Below are positions 46,740 to 58,437 of a DNA stretch of 64,000 nucleotides, in pieces; positions within the stretch are counted from its first letter, which is position 1; each line of letters starts with the position of its first letter. The notes beneath the pieces are model-generated. The model was not told the origin of the DNA. It saw nothing but the letters and a program-made list of their open reading frames with translations, and did no database searches. The translations under genes were made by a program, and so were the position numbers. Origin of the DNA: Kocuria sp. p3-SID1428 (lineage in GTDB: Bacteria; Actinomycetota; Actinomycetes; Actinomycetales; Micrococcaceae); contig NZ_JALXVH010000001.1 of NCBI RefSeq assembly GCF_025149945.1, forward strand, positions 62,001-126,000, in the 5' to 3' direction.

Positions 46740-48029
46740 TCAGGCCTCGGTGAGGTCCTTGCCCTTGGTCTCCGGCATGAAGAAGACCGTGGCCACAGCG
46801 ATCAGCAGCAGGCCGATGGCGTAGAAGCCGAACGTGCGCGCGTCGCCGATCCACGTGAACACGTAGCCGGCGGTGCCTCCGAAGGCCGCGATGGCGATCG
46901 CGTAGTAGATCCCGAACCCGCTCGTGCGCTGGCCCGTGGGGAACATCTCCGCGTACGTGGCCGGGGCGTGGGAGAGGAAGCCGGCCAGCAGCCCGACCTG
47001 GACGCAGATCGCGAAGGTCAGCTGCCACATGGTGCCGCCGTCCACCAGATTGATCATGGGCAGGTAGAGAATCGCACTGCCCAGCAGGCCGATGATGATA
47101 GCCGGCCGTCGTCCGATCCGGTCCGAGACCCAGCCCCACACGGGCAGCACGAGGATCAGGAAGAGGTTGCCCAGCAGCGCGGCCTCGAAGGCCTCTCCCG
47201 GCGAGTAGCCGAACGAGGTCTGAGCGACCGAGCTCATGGTCACCGACCAGATGTAGTACGACACGGTCAGGCCCGCGGTCATCGCGATGACCCGCAGACC
47301 GGTCGGCCAGTTCTTCAACACGGCGACGAAGACGTTCTCCTCCACGATCTCCAGAGCCTGGGTGTGGGCCCGGTGGTCCTCGAAGACCTCGGACTCCTCC
47401 ATGGAGCGGCGGATCCACAGGGCGATGAGTCCCAGCACGGCCCCGATCGCGAACGGCACGCGCCAGCCCCAGGCGGCCATCTGATCCTCGGTGAGCATCG
47501 CCTGCAGGCCGAGGCCGAGCCCCAGGCCCATCAGCAGGCCGAAGGTGCCGGAGACGTAGATGACGCTGGCGAACAGGCCGCGGTGCTCCCGCGGCGCGTG
47601 CTCGGCCAGATAGGTCTGGGCCGAGGGCATCTCGCCGCCGTGGGCCAGGCCCTGGATGAGGCGGGCGAGCACCAGCAGCACCGAGGCCAGCCAGCCGATC
47701 CGGTCGTAGGTGGGGCACACCGCGATCAGCAGCGAACCCGCCGAAGCCGCCAGCACGGCCAGCGTCAGCGACGGGCGGCGCCCGATCCGGTCGCCGACCC
47801 AGCCGAACACGAAACTGCCGAAGGGCCGGGCCACGAAGCCCACGGCGAAGACCGCCATGGTCTGCAGGAACGCCGACTGCGGGTTCTCGCTGTTGAACAG
47901 CTGGATGGAGAAGTACACCGCGAAGGTGGCGTAGACGTTCCAGTCGAACCATTCGACGGCATTGCCGACGCCGGTTCCGATCAGCGTCCGGGCGGCGCTC
48001 TGCCGGGGTCGCTCGGTGGTGGTGGTCAT
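46740..48029 (-). CDS. MHS-family MFS transporter (metabolite:proton symporter)
   Basis: About 429 aa with twelve hydrophobic segments. VGNAVEWFDWNVYATFAVYF and GWVGDRIGRRPSL are signatures of the metabolite:H+ symporter family (KgtP, ShiA, ProP group). It also has PVWGWVSDRIGRRPAI in the second half. Substrates in this family include dicarboxylates, shikimate and betaine, and it cannot be narrowed here. Position beside an M20 amidohydrolase and PrpF suggests uptake for a catabolic set. ATG 48029 preferred to GTG 48038. Confidence 0.85.
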   Translation of the reverse strand: MTTTTERPRQSAARTLIGTGVGNAVEWFDWNVYATFAVYFSIQLFNSENPQSAFLQTMAVFAVGFVARPFGSFVFGWVGDRIGRRPSLTLAVLAASAGSLLIAVCPTYDRIGWLASVLLVLARLIQGLAHGGEMPSAQTYLAEHAPREHRGLFASVIYVSGTFGLLMGLGLGLGLQAMLTEDQMAAWGWRVPFAIGAVLGLIALWIRRSMEESEVFEDHRAHTQALEIVEENVFVAVLKNWPTGLRVIAMTAGLTVSYYIWSVTMSSVAQTSFGYSPGEAFEAALLGNLFLILVLPVWGWVSDRIGRRPAIIIGLLGSAILYLPMINLVDGGTMWQLTFAICVQVGLLAGFLSHAPATYAEMFPTGQRTSGFGIYYAIAIAAFGGTAGYVFTWIGDARTFGFYAIGLLLIAVATVFFMPETKGKDLTEA

Positions 48030-48072
48030 GGACGGCACCTGCTTTCTCGAGGCGGGAGGGTGTGGTGGTCGT

Positions 48073-49275
48073 TCAGGACGGCTCGACGAGTCGGCCGAGG
48101 GCGAGCTCGGTGAGCAGGTGGGCGGCGTCGTCGAGCACGGAGTCGTCGAAGATGGCCTGCGGGGAGTGGTTCGACGGCGCCGTCGTCGGGTCGGTGCCCT
48201 CCGGGACGGCGGAGACGAACACGAAGGCCCCGGGGATCTGCTCGAGCACGTAGGCGAAGTCCTCCGAGGCCGTCACCGGATCCGCCATGGGCGACCAGCG
48301 GCCCGGGAAGCCTCGCTGGACGACCGCCTCCACGTAGTCGACCTCGGCGGGATCGTTGAGGGTCGTGGGCGATGAGGCGGTGACCTTCAGCTCGCAGTGC
48401 GCGCCCCGAGCCTGCGCCAGGTGCGTGAACAGCCGGGCGAGCTCCCCGAGCATCTTCTGGCGCGTGGCATCCGAGAACGTGCGCATGGAGAAGGAGGCCA
48501 TCGCCTGATCCGCGATCACGTTGTTCGCCTCACCGGCGCGCAGGACGCCGCAGGTGAGCACCACCGGGTCGAAGACGTCGAACTGGCGGGTGATCATGAC
48601 CTGGGACTGGGTGACCATCTCGCACAGGATCGGGATGGGATCGACCGTGTGCTGCGGCGCGGAGCCGTGTCCGCCGCGCCCGATGACGCGCAGATCGAAG
48701 GTGTCCACCCCGGCCATCAGCGCACCGGCGCGGCTGCGGATCGAACCGGTGGGGTGCCCCGAGGACCAGACACGCAGGCCGTAGGCATGATCCGGGCGGC
48801 GCCCGGCCGCCTCGATCAACCCCTCCTCCAGTACCAGCCGCGCTCCCCCGTGGCCCTCCTCCCCCGCCTGCAGGAGGAAGACGACGTCCCCGTACAGCTC
48901 CTGGCGCCGGGCGCACAGCTGCCGGGCGGCCCCGACGATCGCGGCCATGTGCAGGTCGTGCCCGCAGGCGTGCATGGCCCCGTTCGACGAGGCGAAGGCC
49001 TCGCCGGTCTCCTCGACCACGGGCAGTGCGTCCATATCCGCGCGCAGAAGCGCAATCGGGCGCCTTTGATCAGCGGGGACTTCGGCGGTGCCGCGCAGGA
49101 CGGCGACGAACCCCGACGCGCCGGAAGCCTCGGTGATCTCCACCGGCAGCTGCTCGAACTCCGCCAGGAGCCGGGCATGTGTGCGCGGCAGCTGCAGCCC
49201 GACCTCGGGGATCTGATGCAGCTCCCGACGCAGGGCGATCAGGTCGAGGTCCTGCGCCTGGACTGTCCGGGACAT
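48073..49275 (-). CDS. M20-family amidohydrolase
   Basis: About 400 aa. The metal-binding motif ACGHDLHMAA is at 103-112, then QAGEEGHGGARLVLEEGL, and the dimerisation domain about 180-290. Related enzymes hydrolyse N-acyl or N-carbamoyl amino acids and indole-acetyl-amino acids. The substrate is unknown. The start at 49275 has GGAGGAG 5 bases upstream and excludes the Arg-rich upstream reading. It is 43 bases before the MHS transporter on the same strand, probably one operon. Confidence 0.88.
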   Translation of the reverse strand: MSRTVQAQDLDLIALRRELHQIPEVGLQLPRTHARLLAEFEQLPVEITEASGASGFVAVLRGTAEVPADQRRPIALLRADMDALPVVEETGEAFASSNGAMHACGHDLHMAAIVGAARQLCARRQELYGDVVFLLQAGEEGHGGARLVLEEGLIEAAGRRPDHAYGLRVWSSGHPTGSIRSRAGALMAGVDTFDLRVIGRGGHGSAPQHTVDPIPILCEMVTQSQVMITRQFDVFDPVVLTCGVLRAGEANNVIADQAMASFSMRTFSDATRQKMLGELARLFTHLAQARGAHCELKVTASSPTTLNDPAEVDYVEAVVQRGFPGRWSPMADPVTASEDFAYVLEQIPGAFVFVSAVPEGTDPTTAPSNHSPQAIFDDSVLDDAAHLLTELALGRLVEPS

Positions 49276-49455
49276 CTGGGCTCCTCCGCCTCGGGGCTCT
49301 CTCGCCCGGTGGTTCTCGGCAGGGCGCCAGGAGGCCTGCGTCCTGCCGGGACACCGATCACGATGCACCGAGCCTAATCCTCAGCCGGGTCACCGGCGGG
49401 ACCCCGAACAGGGCCTGTGCTTGCGCCGCCCCAGCAGCGTCGCCAGACTCCCTGC

Positions 49456-50610
49456 ATGAGCGCAGATGCGAAGGCCCGCCCGACGACCACCTGGATCGAT
49501 GCGATGTTCATGCGCGGGGGCACCAGCAAGGGACTGTTCTTCCGCGAGCAGGATCTCCCTCCGGCGGGGCCGCAGCGCGACCGCGTCTTCACGGATGCCC
49601 TGGGCTCCCCGGATCCGTTCGGCCGGCAGCTGGACGGGATGGGCGGCGGGATCTCGTCGCTGTCCAAGGTCGTCTCCGTGGCGCCGTCGTCACGGCCGGA
49701 TGCGGATGTGGACTACACCTTCGGCCAGGTGGCCGTCCGCGAGGCGGCCGTGGACTACTCGGGCAACTGCGGCAATCTCTCGGCGGCCGTCGTGCCCTTC
49801 GCGCTAATGGCCGGCATCCACGAGGTCGACGACGACGGACCCGCCAGCGTCATCGCCCACAACACCAACACCGGGAAGCTGATCGAGGTCAGGCTGGAGG
49901 TCGCCGATGGCGCCGCCGTGACCTCAGCTAACTTCGTGCTCCCGGGCGTGGCCGGATCCGGAGCACCCATCGAGCTGCGCTACCTCGACCCAAGCGGCTC
50001 GCGCACCAGCGGCGCGCTGCCCACTGGGTACCCCGTCGACACCCTCGAGGTCGGAGGGCGTTCGATCGAGGTCTCGCTCGTGGATGTCGCCACGCCCATG
50101 GTGTTCGTGGCAGCCACCGATCTGGGCCTCACGGGCGCCGAGCTGCCCGACGCGCTCGATGCCGAGGCGGAGCTCGCAGCCCTGCTGGAGCGGATCCGAC
50201 GGACAGGTGCGGTGGCCATGGGACTGTGCGAGACGCCGGCGGACGCCCCGCAGTCCGTTCCCAAGATCGCGATGGTCGCACCGCCAGCAGACTCGACCCT
50301 TCTCGACGGCACCGATGTGCCCGCCGCTGACTGCGACGTCCTGATCCGCGCCGTGTCCATGGGGCTGAGCCACCGCGCGATCCCCGGCACCTCCGCGCTG
50401 TGCGCAGCGGCAGCCGCGAACATCGAGGGCACCGTGGTGCAGCGCTGTTCCACGAGCTCGGGCTCGGAGCTGCGGATCGCGACGCCGTCGGGCGTGGTCG
50501 CCTCCGCGGCCGACGTGAGCGCGGAGGACGGTGCGCTCAAGGTCACTGCGGCGTCGCTGTTCCGCACGGCCCGGCCGCTGATGCGCGGACAGGTGGCGCT
50601 GCCGCAGTAA
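49456..50610 (+). CDS. PrpF-family isomerase (2-methylaconitate cis-trans isomerase-like)
   Basis: About 384 aa. MRGGTSKGLFF at 19-29 and SGNCGNLSAAV at 102-112 are PrpF signatures; the second Cys region (ALCAAAAANIEGTVV) near 318 gives the other half of the paired-domain fold related to diaminopimelate epimerase. Some members isomerise 2-methylaconitate or 3-methylitaconate; many act on unknown tricarboxylates. No prpC/prpD genes are nearby, so methylcitrate-cycle membership is not supported. It is divergent from the M20 gene. A hairpin follows. Confidence 0.82.
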   Translation: MSADAKARPTTTWIDAMFMRGGTSKGLFFREQDLPPAGPQRDRVFTDALGSPDPFGRQLDGMGGGISSLSKVVSVAPSSRPDADVDYTFGQVAVREAAVDYSGNCGNLSAAVVPFALMAGIHEVDDDGPASVIAHNTNTGKLIEVRLEVADGAAVTSANFVLPGVAGSGAPIELRYLDPSGSRTSGALPTGYPVDTLEVGGRSIEVSLVDVATPMVFVAATDLGLTGAELPDALDAEAELAALLERIRRTGAVAMGLCETPADAPQSVPKIAMVAPPADSTLLDGTDVPAADCDVLIRAVSMGLSHRAIPGTSALCAAAAANIEGTVVQRCSTSSGSELRIATPSGVVASAADVSAEDGALKVTAASLFRTARPLMRGQVALPQ

Positions 50611-50616
50611 TGCGGA

Positions 50617-50654
50617 GAGGCCCGGATCCGCATTGTGCTGCGGATCCGGGCCTC
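50617..50654. terminator. bidirectional terminator after PrpF-like gene
   Basis: A perfect 16-bp stem (50617-50632 with 50639-50654) with a 6-base loop TTGTGC, 6 bases after the PrpF stop. It also faces the convergent DUF262 gene 25 bases away. Confidence 0.85.
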
Positions 50655-50678
50655 GTCGTCGACCGATTTCAGTCAATC

Positions 50679-52532
50679 TCAGGCGTCGTCCGTGTCGTCT
50701 TTCACCTGGTCGGAATCGAACGTCGCCGCTGCCGCTACGGCGTCTTGAACGACGTCGGCCCCGGAGCTCTCCCGTTGCACCGGCGTCCCCATGGCTTCCT
50801 CGATCAGTCGGATGAGGAACTCGCGACGGTGCTCGAAGTGGCTCGCAAAGTCGTCTCGCCGCATGGCCTCCGCATCGAGACCGTGCGACCGCAGCAGATC
50901 ATCGACCTCTGCCGAGGACAGTTGCGACTCCCGCTCCACACGTCGGAGGTACTGCGACGGAGCGACACCGCCGATCGCCCGGTTAGTGCGTGCCGCCAGG
51001 GGTGTCTTATTGATGATGCTGTCGTACTGGCTGCCCCGGATGTCATTCTTCTCCGACCAGGCCTTGGGGAAGACATGGTGGATGTCGGTCGCCAGATCCT
51101 TGTGTGTCTGCAGGTCGAAGCGATGGTTGGCAATCCAGTCACGTGCGCCCTTCGCCACCTGCAGCGCGTAGATCCCCTTGTACGCGGCGGAAATCCGGGA
51201 CCTCAGCGTGTACAGACGCCATTCGTTGAACGACGCGTCCGCGACGGTCAGGGGCAGGTCTTGGGACTCTCCGATTGCCCAAGCCGGTACCTGCTCCACG
51301 TCTCGCGCGAACCGGGTCTCTGTTGAGGAACCGTAGAGCTCGCCCAGCACTCCGGACCAGTACCAACGCCGGAGCCGAGCCTGCACTCCGTGATTGTCGG
51401 CGTTCGAGCCGAGGAGCACTCGGATCACAGCAAGCGGGACGAGCTGGGTCGCATACGGCAGGAAGCGCGTGTCGAAGATGCACTGATCGACGACGAATCG
51501 CGCAGCCCACAGAAAACCGTCGCGCAGCTGATCCCGCCACGACAGATACGACGCCAATTCGAGCTTCAGGAGGTCCTCGCGCTTGGCGGACACGGCCGGT
51601 GGGCGCTGGGTCCTGCTCTCCCGGTTGCGCCGGAGAGTCTCGAGCAGGCTGATTCCCTGGATGAATTCAACGTTACGGGTGTCAGCCAGAACGGGGTACA
51701 CCGCGAAATCAGCTTCGATCTCGGCCCAGTCGTCCTTCAGCCTGAAGTCGCTGCCGTGCTTTTCGAAGTATTGCGCGTCACCTGCGAAGCTGGAGGTGAG
51801 CAGCTCGAATACCGTCAGCGGCACCCCGCCGGTGTTCACCTTTTCGAAGACCGTCGCCACAGCCGCCTTGCTGGTCTTGCGGTCCAAGGAGATGGCCGGG
51901 ATCCGGTAGGCCGAGGTCGGCTGCACGATGTCGTTGATGAATCGGTCGCCCAGATCTCGATCGTCCATCCGGCTGACGAGACGGTAGAGAGCAAAGCTGT
52001 CCAGGAAGAGACTGACCGGCACGATTCCCGCCCTGACCTGATTGTCGGCATCCGACAGGTCCCGGACGATGTCCCGTCCGAAATTGGAGCGCTCGATGCC
52101 GTCGGCAGGAAGCGACAGGACCGCGTCATCAAGACGGTCATCCCCTTCTGCTGCCACCCGGACGTCGACGAAGTATCGACGGTCCAGGAGCTTCCCGCGC
52201 GAGTCCCTGGTCGCCACGACTCCGTTTCCGCTGAAGGCCTGGGTCAATGAGGTGAGTCGCTGCTGCCCGTCCAGCAGAAGCCAATCGGGCGCGGTCCCCT
52301 CAGGAGCTCCCGAGCCGGAGATCGCCTTGGGCTTGAATCGCACGTGCTCGTTGCCGGTCTGCAAGAGCATGACGATGCCCATCGGGTGGCCCCGTAGGAC
52401 GGTGACGATGAGCTGGCGAACGCGCTCGTCGTCCCACTTGTACTCCCTCTGGAAATCCGGAAGCTGCAGCTTTCCCTGGCGGGCCCATGAAACGTATTCA
52501 GCGAGCTGGAACTGCGGGGTCTCGAAGGACAA
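50679..52532 (-). CDS. DUF262/DUF1524 protein (GmrSD-like, probable type IV restriction)
   Basis: 617 aa. The N-terminal DUF262 domain has LPDFQREYKWDDERVRQL and LLLDGQQRLTSL (DGQQR at 88-92), the ParB-like motif that binds and hydrolyses nucleotide in GmrS. The C-terminal part, about 485-500, contains DIHHVFPKAW followed by IINKTPLAARTNR, a DUF1524/HNH-like nuclease signature. GmrSD systems cleave DNA with modified cytosine; this single-chain form is inferred to be a defence protein. The start is TTG at 52532 with GAGG 6 bases upstream. Codon use is less GC-rich than that of flanking genes. It lies alone between a catabolic group and the nrd operon. Confidence 0.82.
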   Translation of the reverse strand: MSFETPQFQLAEYVSWARQGKLQLPDFQREYKWDDERVRQLIVTVLRGHPMGIVMLLQTGNEHVRFKPKAISGSGAPEGTAPDWLLLDGQQRLTSLTQAFSGNGVVATRDSRGKLLDRRYFVDVRVAAEGDDRLDDAVLSLPADGIERSNFGRDIVRDLSDADNQVRAGIVPVSLFLDSFALYRLVSRMDDRDLGDRFINDIVQPTSAYRIPAISLDRKTSKAAVATVFEKVNTGGVPLTVFELLTSSFAGDAQYFEKHGSDFRLKDDWAEIEADFAVYPVLADTRNVEFIQGISLLETLRRNRESRTQRPPAVSAKREDLLKLELASYLSWRDQLRDGFLWAARFVVDQCIFDTRFLPYATQLVPLAVIRVLLGSNADNHGVQARLRRWYWSGVLGELYGSSTETRFARDVEQVPAWAIGESQDLPLTVADASFNEWRLYTLRSRISAAYKGIYALQVAKGARDWIANHRFDLQTHKDLATDIHHVFPKAWSEKNDIRGSQYDSIINKTPLAARTNRAIGGVAPSQYLRRVERESQLSSAEVDDLLRSHGLDAEAMRRDDFASHFEHRREFLIRLIEEAMGTPVQRESSGADVVQDAVAAAATFDSDQVKDDTDDA

Positions 52533-52663
52533 ATTGAACCTCGTCTCGGTATGGGGCCATGGTTCGGCTGCAAGTGACCGACTTCGAACTCATCATGCCC
52601 CACAGCAGGAGACCGGCTGCGTCAGCTGCGTCATCGTCGCTTCATCCGGGAGCTGCATCAAGA

Positions 52664-52701
52664 AGGGCCCGGCACCGCAGAATCCTGCGGTACCGGGCCC
52701 T
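52664..52701 (-). terminator. terminator after nrdF
   Basis: A 17-bp stem (52664-52680 with 52685-52701) with one C/A mismatch and loop AATC, 36 bases beyond the nrdF stop on the minus strand. It lies in the 204-base gap between nrdF and the DUF262 start. Confidence 0.82.
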
Positions 52702-52736
52702 GGGTCGCCTCGTTGGACGACAAGAGGATCAGCCGA

Positions 52737-55955
<3,219 letters not shown>

Positions 55956-55959
<4 letters not shown>

Positions 55960-56453
55960 TGCCACAGCTTCATCAGTCCTTCGTTCACATTGGCGACGTC
56001 CTGCTCGGTGCCCATCAGCTCGAATCGGTAGAGCAGGGGGGCATCGCACTTGACGGCGATCTTCTGGGCGGCGAGGCAGAAATGCTCGCCGAAGTTGGTG
56101 TTTCCGGCCCCCAGGACCCCGCGCAGCTGACGGCGGTTCTCCTCGAGGTTGAGGAACTTCACGACCTGTGGAGGCACGGCCCCCGAGCCGCCGGGGCGAC
56201 CGTAGGTGGGCACGGCCAGCACGTAGGGCTCCCGGACGACCGGGGCCTCCTCATGGGTGCGCAGCGGCAGGCGCAGCGAGCGGGCGCTGAGCTTCTCGAC
56301 GAACTTGTGCGTGTTGCCCGAGATCGACGAGAAGTAGACGACGAGGGGGTCGCCCGAGCCCGACGACGTGCGATCGGTGGTCTCGGCGGCGGGCCGGTCG
56401 CGCTCAGCGGCCGCGCGGCGCAGATCAGCGATGAGTGCGGACAAGGCAGTCAC
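55956..56453 (-). CDS. nrdI: flavodoxin-like NrdI, activator of NrdF
   Basis: 165 aa. The FMN-binding loop [17 protein letters not shown] lies at about 39-55, and the core runs through [22 protein letters not shown]. It supplies the oxidant for assembly of the Mn2-tyrosyl cofactor in NrdF. The first ~35 residues are an extra Ala/Arg/Glu-rich segment not needed by the domain. GTG start at 56453, weak ribosome site. Coupled to nrdE by a four-base overlap. Confidence 0.94.
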
Positions 56454-56516
56454 TCACTTCTCAAGCGGTACGACGGGTCCCGGACGAACCGGGGTGCGGG
56501 GACGACCATGGTGCTC

Positions 56517-56576
56517 GACGGCCGGACCGGGCGCCGGTCCCCTCTCAGGAGACGGGCGCCGCACAGTCCGGCCGTC
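56517..56576 (-). promoter_or_regulatory. hairpin in the nrdH-nrdI gap
   Basis: An 11-bp perfect repeat (GACGGCCGGAC 56517-56527 with GTCCGGCCGTC 56566-56576) with a weaker inner GC-rich pairing lies between nrdH and nrdI. It may moderate read-through so that nrdH is made in excess; function is inferred only from position. Confidence 0.4.
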
Positions 56577-56590
56577 GTGGTCGGAGAGCT

Positions 56591-56827
56591 TCAGGCGGAG
56601 ACGCGCACCGCGAGCTTGGAGATCATGTCCGGACGGTAGCCGGACCAGTGGTCCTCGCCGGTCTCCACGACCGGGACCTGCTGGTAGCCCAGGCTCATGA
56701 CGTGCTCGTAGGCGGCCTGGTCCTCGGTCACATCGACGACGCTGTAGTCGATGCCCTTCTTGGCGAGCGCACGGTAGGTGGCGTTGCACTGGACGCAGGA
56801 GGGCTTGCTGTAGACGGTCACTGACAT
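56591..56827 (-). CDS. nrdH: NrdH redoxin
   Basis: 78-aa glutaredoxin-like, thioredoxin-behaving electron donor to NrdE. The redox motif is CVQC at residues 11-14 (KPSCVQCNATY); the cis-Pro segment QVPVV and the C-terminal WSGYRPDMI are typical. AAGGGA lies about 9 bases before the ATG. First gene of the nrd operon, with the NrdR boxes about 160 bases upstream. Confidence 0.96.
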   Translation of the reverse strand: MSVTVYSKPSCVQCNATYRALAKKGIDYSVVDVTEDQAAYEHVMSLGYQQVPVVETGEDHWSGYRPDMISKLAVRVSA

Positions 56828-56986
56828 GTCGGTGATCCCTTCCTGTTCATGGGGGTGAGTGGCGTGGTGAGAAGAGCCGCTCCGAGGCCTCCGGAAGGTG
56901 TCCGGTGCTCGGTGCAGGACCGCCGTTTCGGGGGCTCCGATTGGTCCGTGGCATCCGGGCCGCTCTGTTTCCTGCGCTGAGCCTCG

Positions 56987-57034
56987 ATACTACATCTAGT
57001 GCCCACCCCGTGGGGAAAGCACAAGATGATGTAG
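56987..57034 (-). promoter_or_regulatory. tandem NrdR boxes in the nrdHIEF promoter
   Basis: Two 16-base NrdR-like sites lie upstream of nrdH. On the minus strand they are CTACATCATCTTGTGC (57034-57019) and GCACTAGATGTAGTAT (57002-56987). Both match the palindromic NrdR consensus ACACwAkATGTnGTGT in most positions. Centres are 32 bp apart, three helical turns, the usual NrdR arrangement. NrdR represses class Ib genes when dATP is plentiful. The wider 398-base gap (56828-57225) also contains TAGTAT, a possible -10, within box 2, and the 57139-57175 hairpin. Confidence 0.8.
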
Positions 57035-57138
57035 GACGGTCAGATTCGTCACCATCGACGCTCCTCCCCAGCCTGTCCACAGGTCAGGGCTGCGCCGGCC
57101 GCGCGGACCGCCGCGCGGACACGCGGTTCGAACATGGC

Positions 57139-57175
57139 GAAGGGGGCGTCATCCACACCTGGGGACGCCCCCTTC
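57139..57175. terminator. terminator beyond the glycerate kinase gene
   Basis: A perfect 12-bp stem (57139-57150 with 57164-57175; GAAGGGGGCGTC and its complement) with a 13-base loop. It lies 51 bases beyond the glycerate kinase stop and shields the nrd promoter from read-through. Confidence 0.75.
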
Positions 57176-57225
57176 GGACAGCCTGTGCACCGGCGAAAGT
57201 TCTCGGCGCACGGCGTGTCATGACG

Positions 57226-58383
57226 TCATGGGACCTGTTCACCGCCGTCCTGATCGGCCCCTTCCGCCAGCTCCGCCCCGATCTCCCGGCCGATCTCGAC
57301 CAGCAGCGTCCGGGACAGATCGGTGTCCCGCGCGCAGTCGGCCTGCGTGCGCTCACTCAGCGAGCGGATGCGGGCGATGCCTGCCCCCGGGGCGGCCTCC
57401 GCGCCCAGGGCGTTGTGCCCCACGACGGCCTCCACGCGTGCCGGGGCGGCTCGACGGGCGACGACGGCCGGCAGCTTGCCAGACAGGGTCTGGCTGTCGA
57501 TCCGCCCCTCGCCGGTGATCACCAAGTCACAGCTGGCCGCGGCGCGGTCGAAGCCCAGCAGGTCCAAGAAGTGATCCGCGCCGGAGGCGATCCGGGCACC
57601 GAGCAGCATGGCCGCGAATCCGAGCCCGCCGGCGGCACCCGCAGCCGGGCGCTCGGCCAGCTCAGCGGCATCGGGGCGAATCTCTGCCAGCTGCCGGACC
57701 AGGTGCTGCAGGCCGGACTCGAGCTGCTGGACCTCGCGCGCATCCGCGCCCTTCTGCGGCGCGTAGACCGCGGCGGCGCCGTCGGAGCCGAGCAGGGGGT
57801 TCTGGACATCGCTGGCGGCCACGACCTCGACGCCCGTGAGATCGACGGCCTGCGTCGGATCGACCGTACGGATCTCCGACAGCCCCCGGCCGCTGGGGTC
57901 CACGGGGACGCCATCGGCGTCCAGGAATCGCCACCCCAGTGCGGTGAGCATGCCGATGCCGCCGTCGGTGGAGGCGCTTCCGCCCAGGGCCAGAACGATG
58001 CGCTCGGCGCCGAGCTCGAGCGCTGCGCGCACCGCCTCCCCCAGGCCGCGGCTGGTCGCCGCACCGGCATCGCGGCGGTCGTCGGGAATCATCTGCAGCC
58101 CGCTCGTGGTGGCCGCCTCCACGATCGCGGTGGCCTCCCGCAGAGCGATGGCGGTGACGGCCGGTTCCCCGAGCGGGCCCGTCACAGGCGCCTCATGCGC
58201 GGCGAAGCCCGCCGAGAGTCCTGCCTCCACGCTGCCGTCGCCGCCGTCGGCCAAAGGCAGCTCGCGCACCTGCGCCTGCGGCACGGCGGCCCGGATCCCC
58301 TCGGCCAGCGCAGCGGCCACCTCGCGGGCGGTCAGGCTGCCCTTGAACTTGTCCGGAGCGATGAGCACGTTCGGCGACGGCAT
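57226..58383 (-). CDS. glycerate 2-kinase (GarK/GlxK family)
   Basis: 385 aa. Phosphorylates D-glycerate at C2. IAPDKFKGSLTA at the N-terminus, ADGGDGSVEA near 46-55 and LALGGSASTDGGIGML near 135 are family motifs; GEGRIDSQTLSGKLP is the C-terminal signature. Intact, start 58383 with CGAGG upstream. It is downstream of the broken tartrate/D-malate dehydrogenase remnant on the same strand (54-base gap). Tartrate dehydrogenase/decarboxylase makes D-glycerate, so the two may have been a pathway. It may still serve other glycerate sources. Confidence 0.92.
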   Translation of the reverse strand: MPSPNVLIAPDKFKGSLTAREVAAALAEGIRAAVPQAQVRELPLADGGDGSVEAGLSAGFAAHEAPVTGPLGEPAVTAIALREATAIVEAATTSGLQMIPDDRRDAGAATSRGLGEAVRAALELGAERIVLALGGSASTDGGIGMLTALGWRFLDADGVPVDPSGRGLSEIRTVDPTQAVDLTGVEVVAASDVQNPLLGSDGAAAVYAPQKGADAREVQQLESGLQHLVRQLAEIRPDAAELAERPAAGAAGGLGFAAMLLGARIASGADHFLDLLGFDRAAASCDLVITGEGRIDSQTLSGKLPAVVARRAAPARVEAVVGHNALGAEAAPGAGIARIRSLSERTQADCARDTDLSRTLLVEIGREIGAELAEGADQDGGEQVP

Positions 58384-58437
58384 GAGGGGACCTCGGTTCT
58401 CGGTGGTGGGGTCGGCGGCAGATCCGGTGGGTGCGGC

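Noticed and set aside
49456-50610. PrpF as part of the methylcitrate cycle
   Set aside because: No prpB, prpC, prpD or acnD gene lies nearby, so naming the pathway is not supported.
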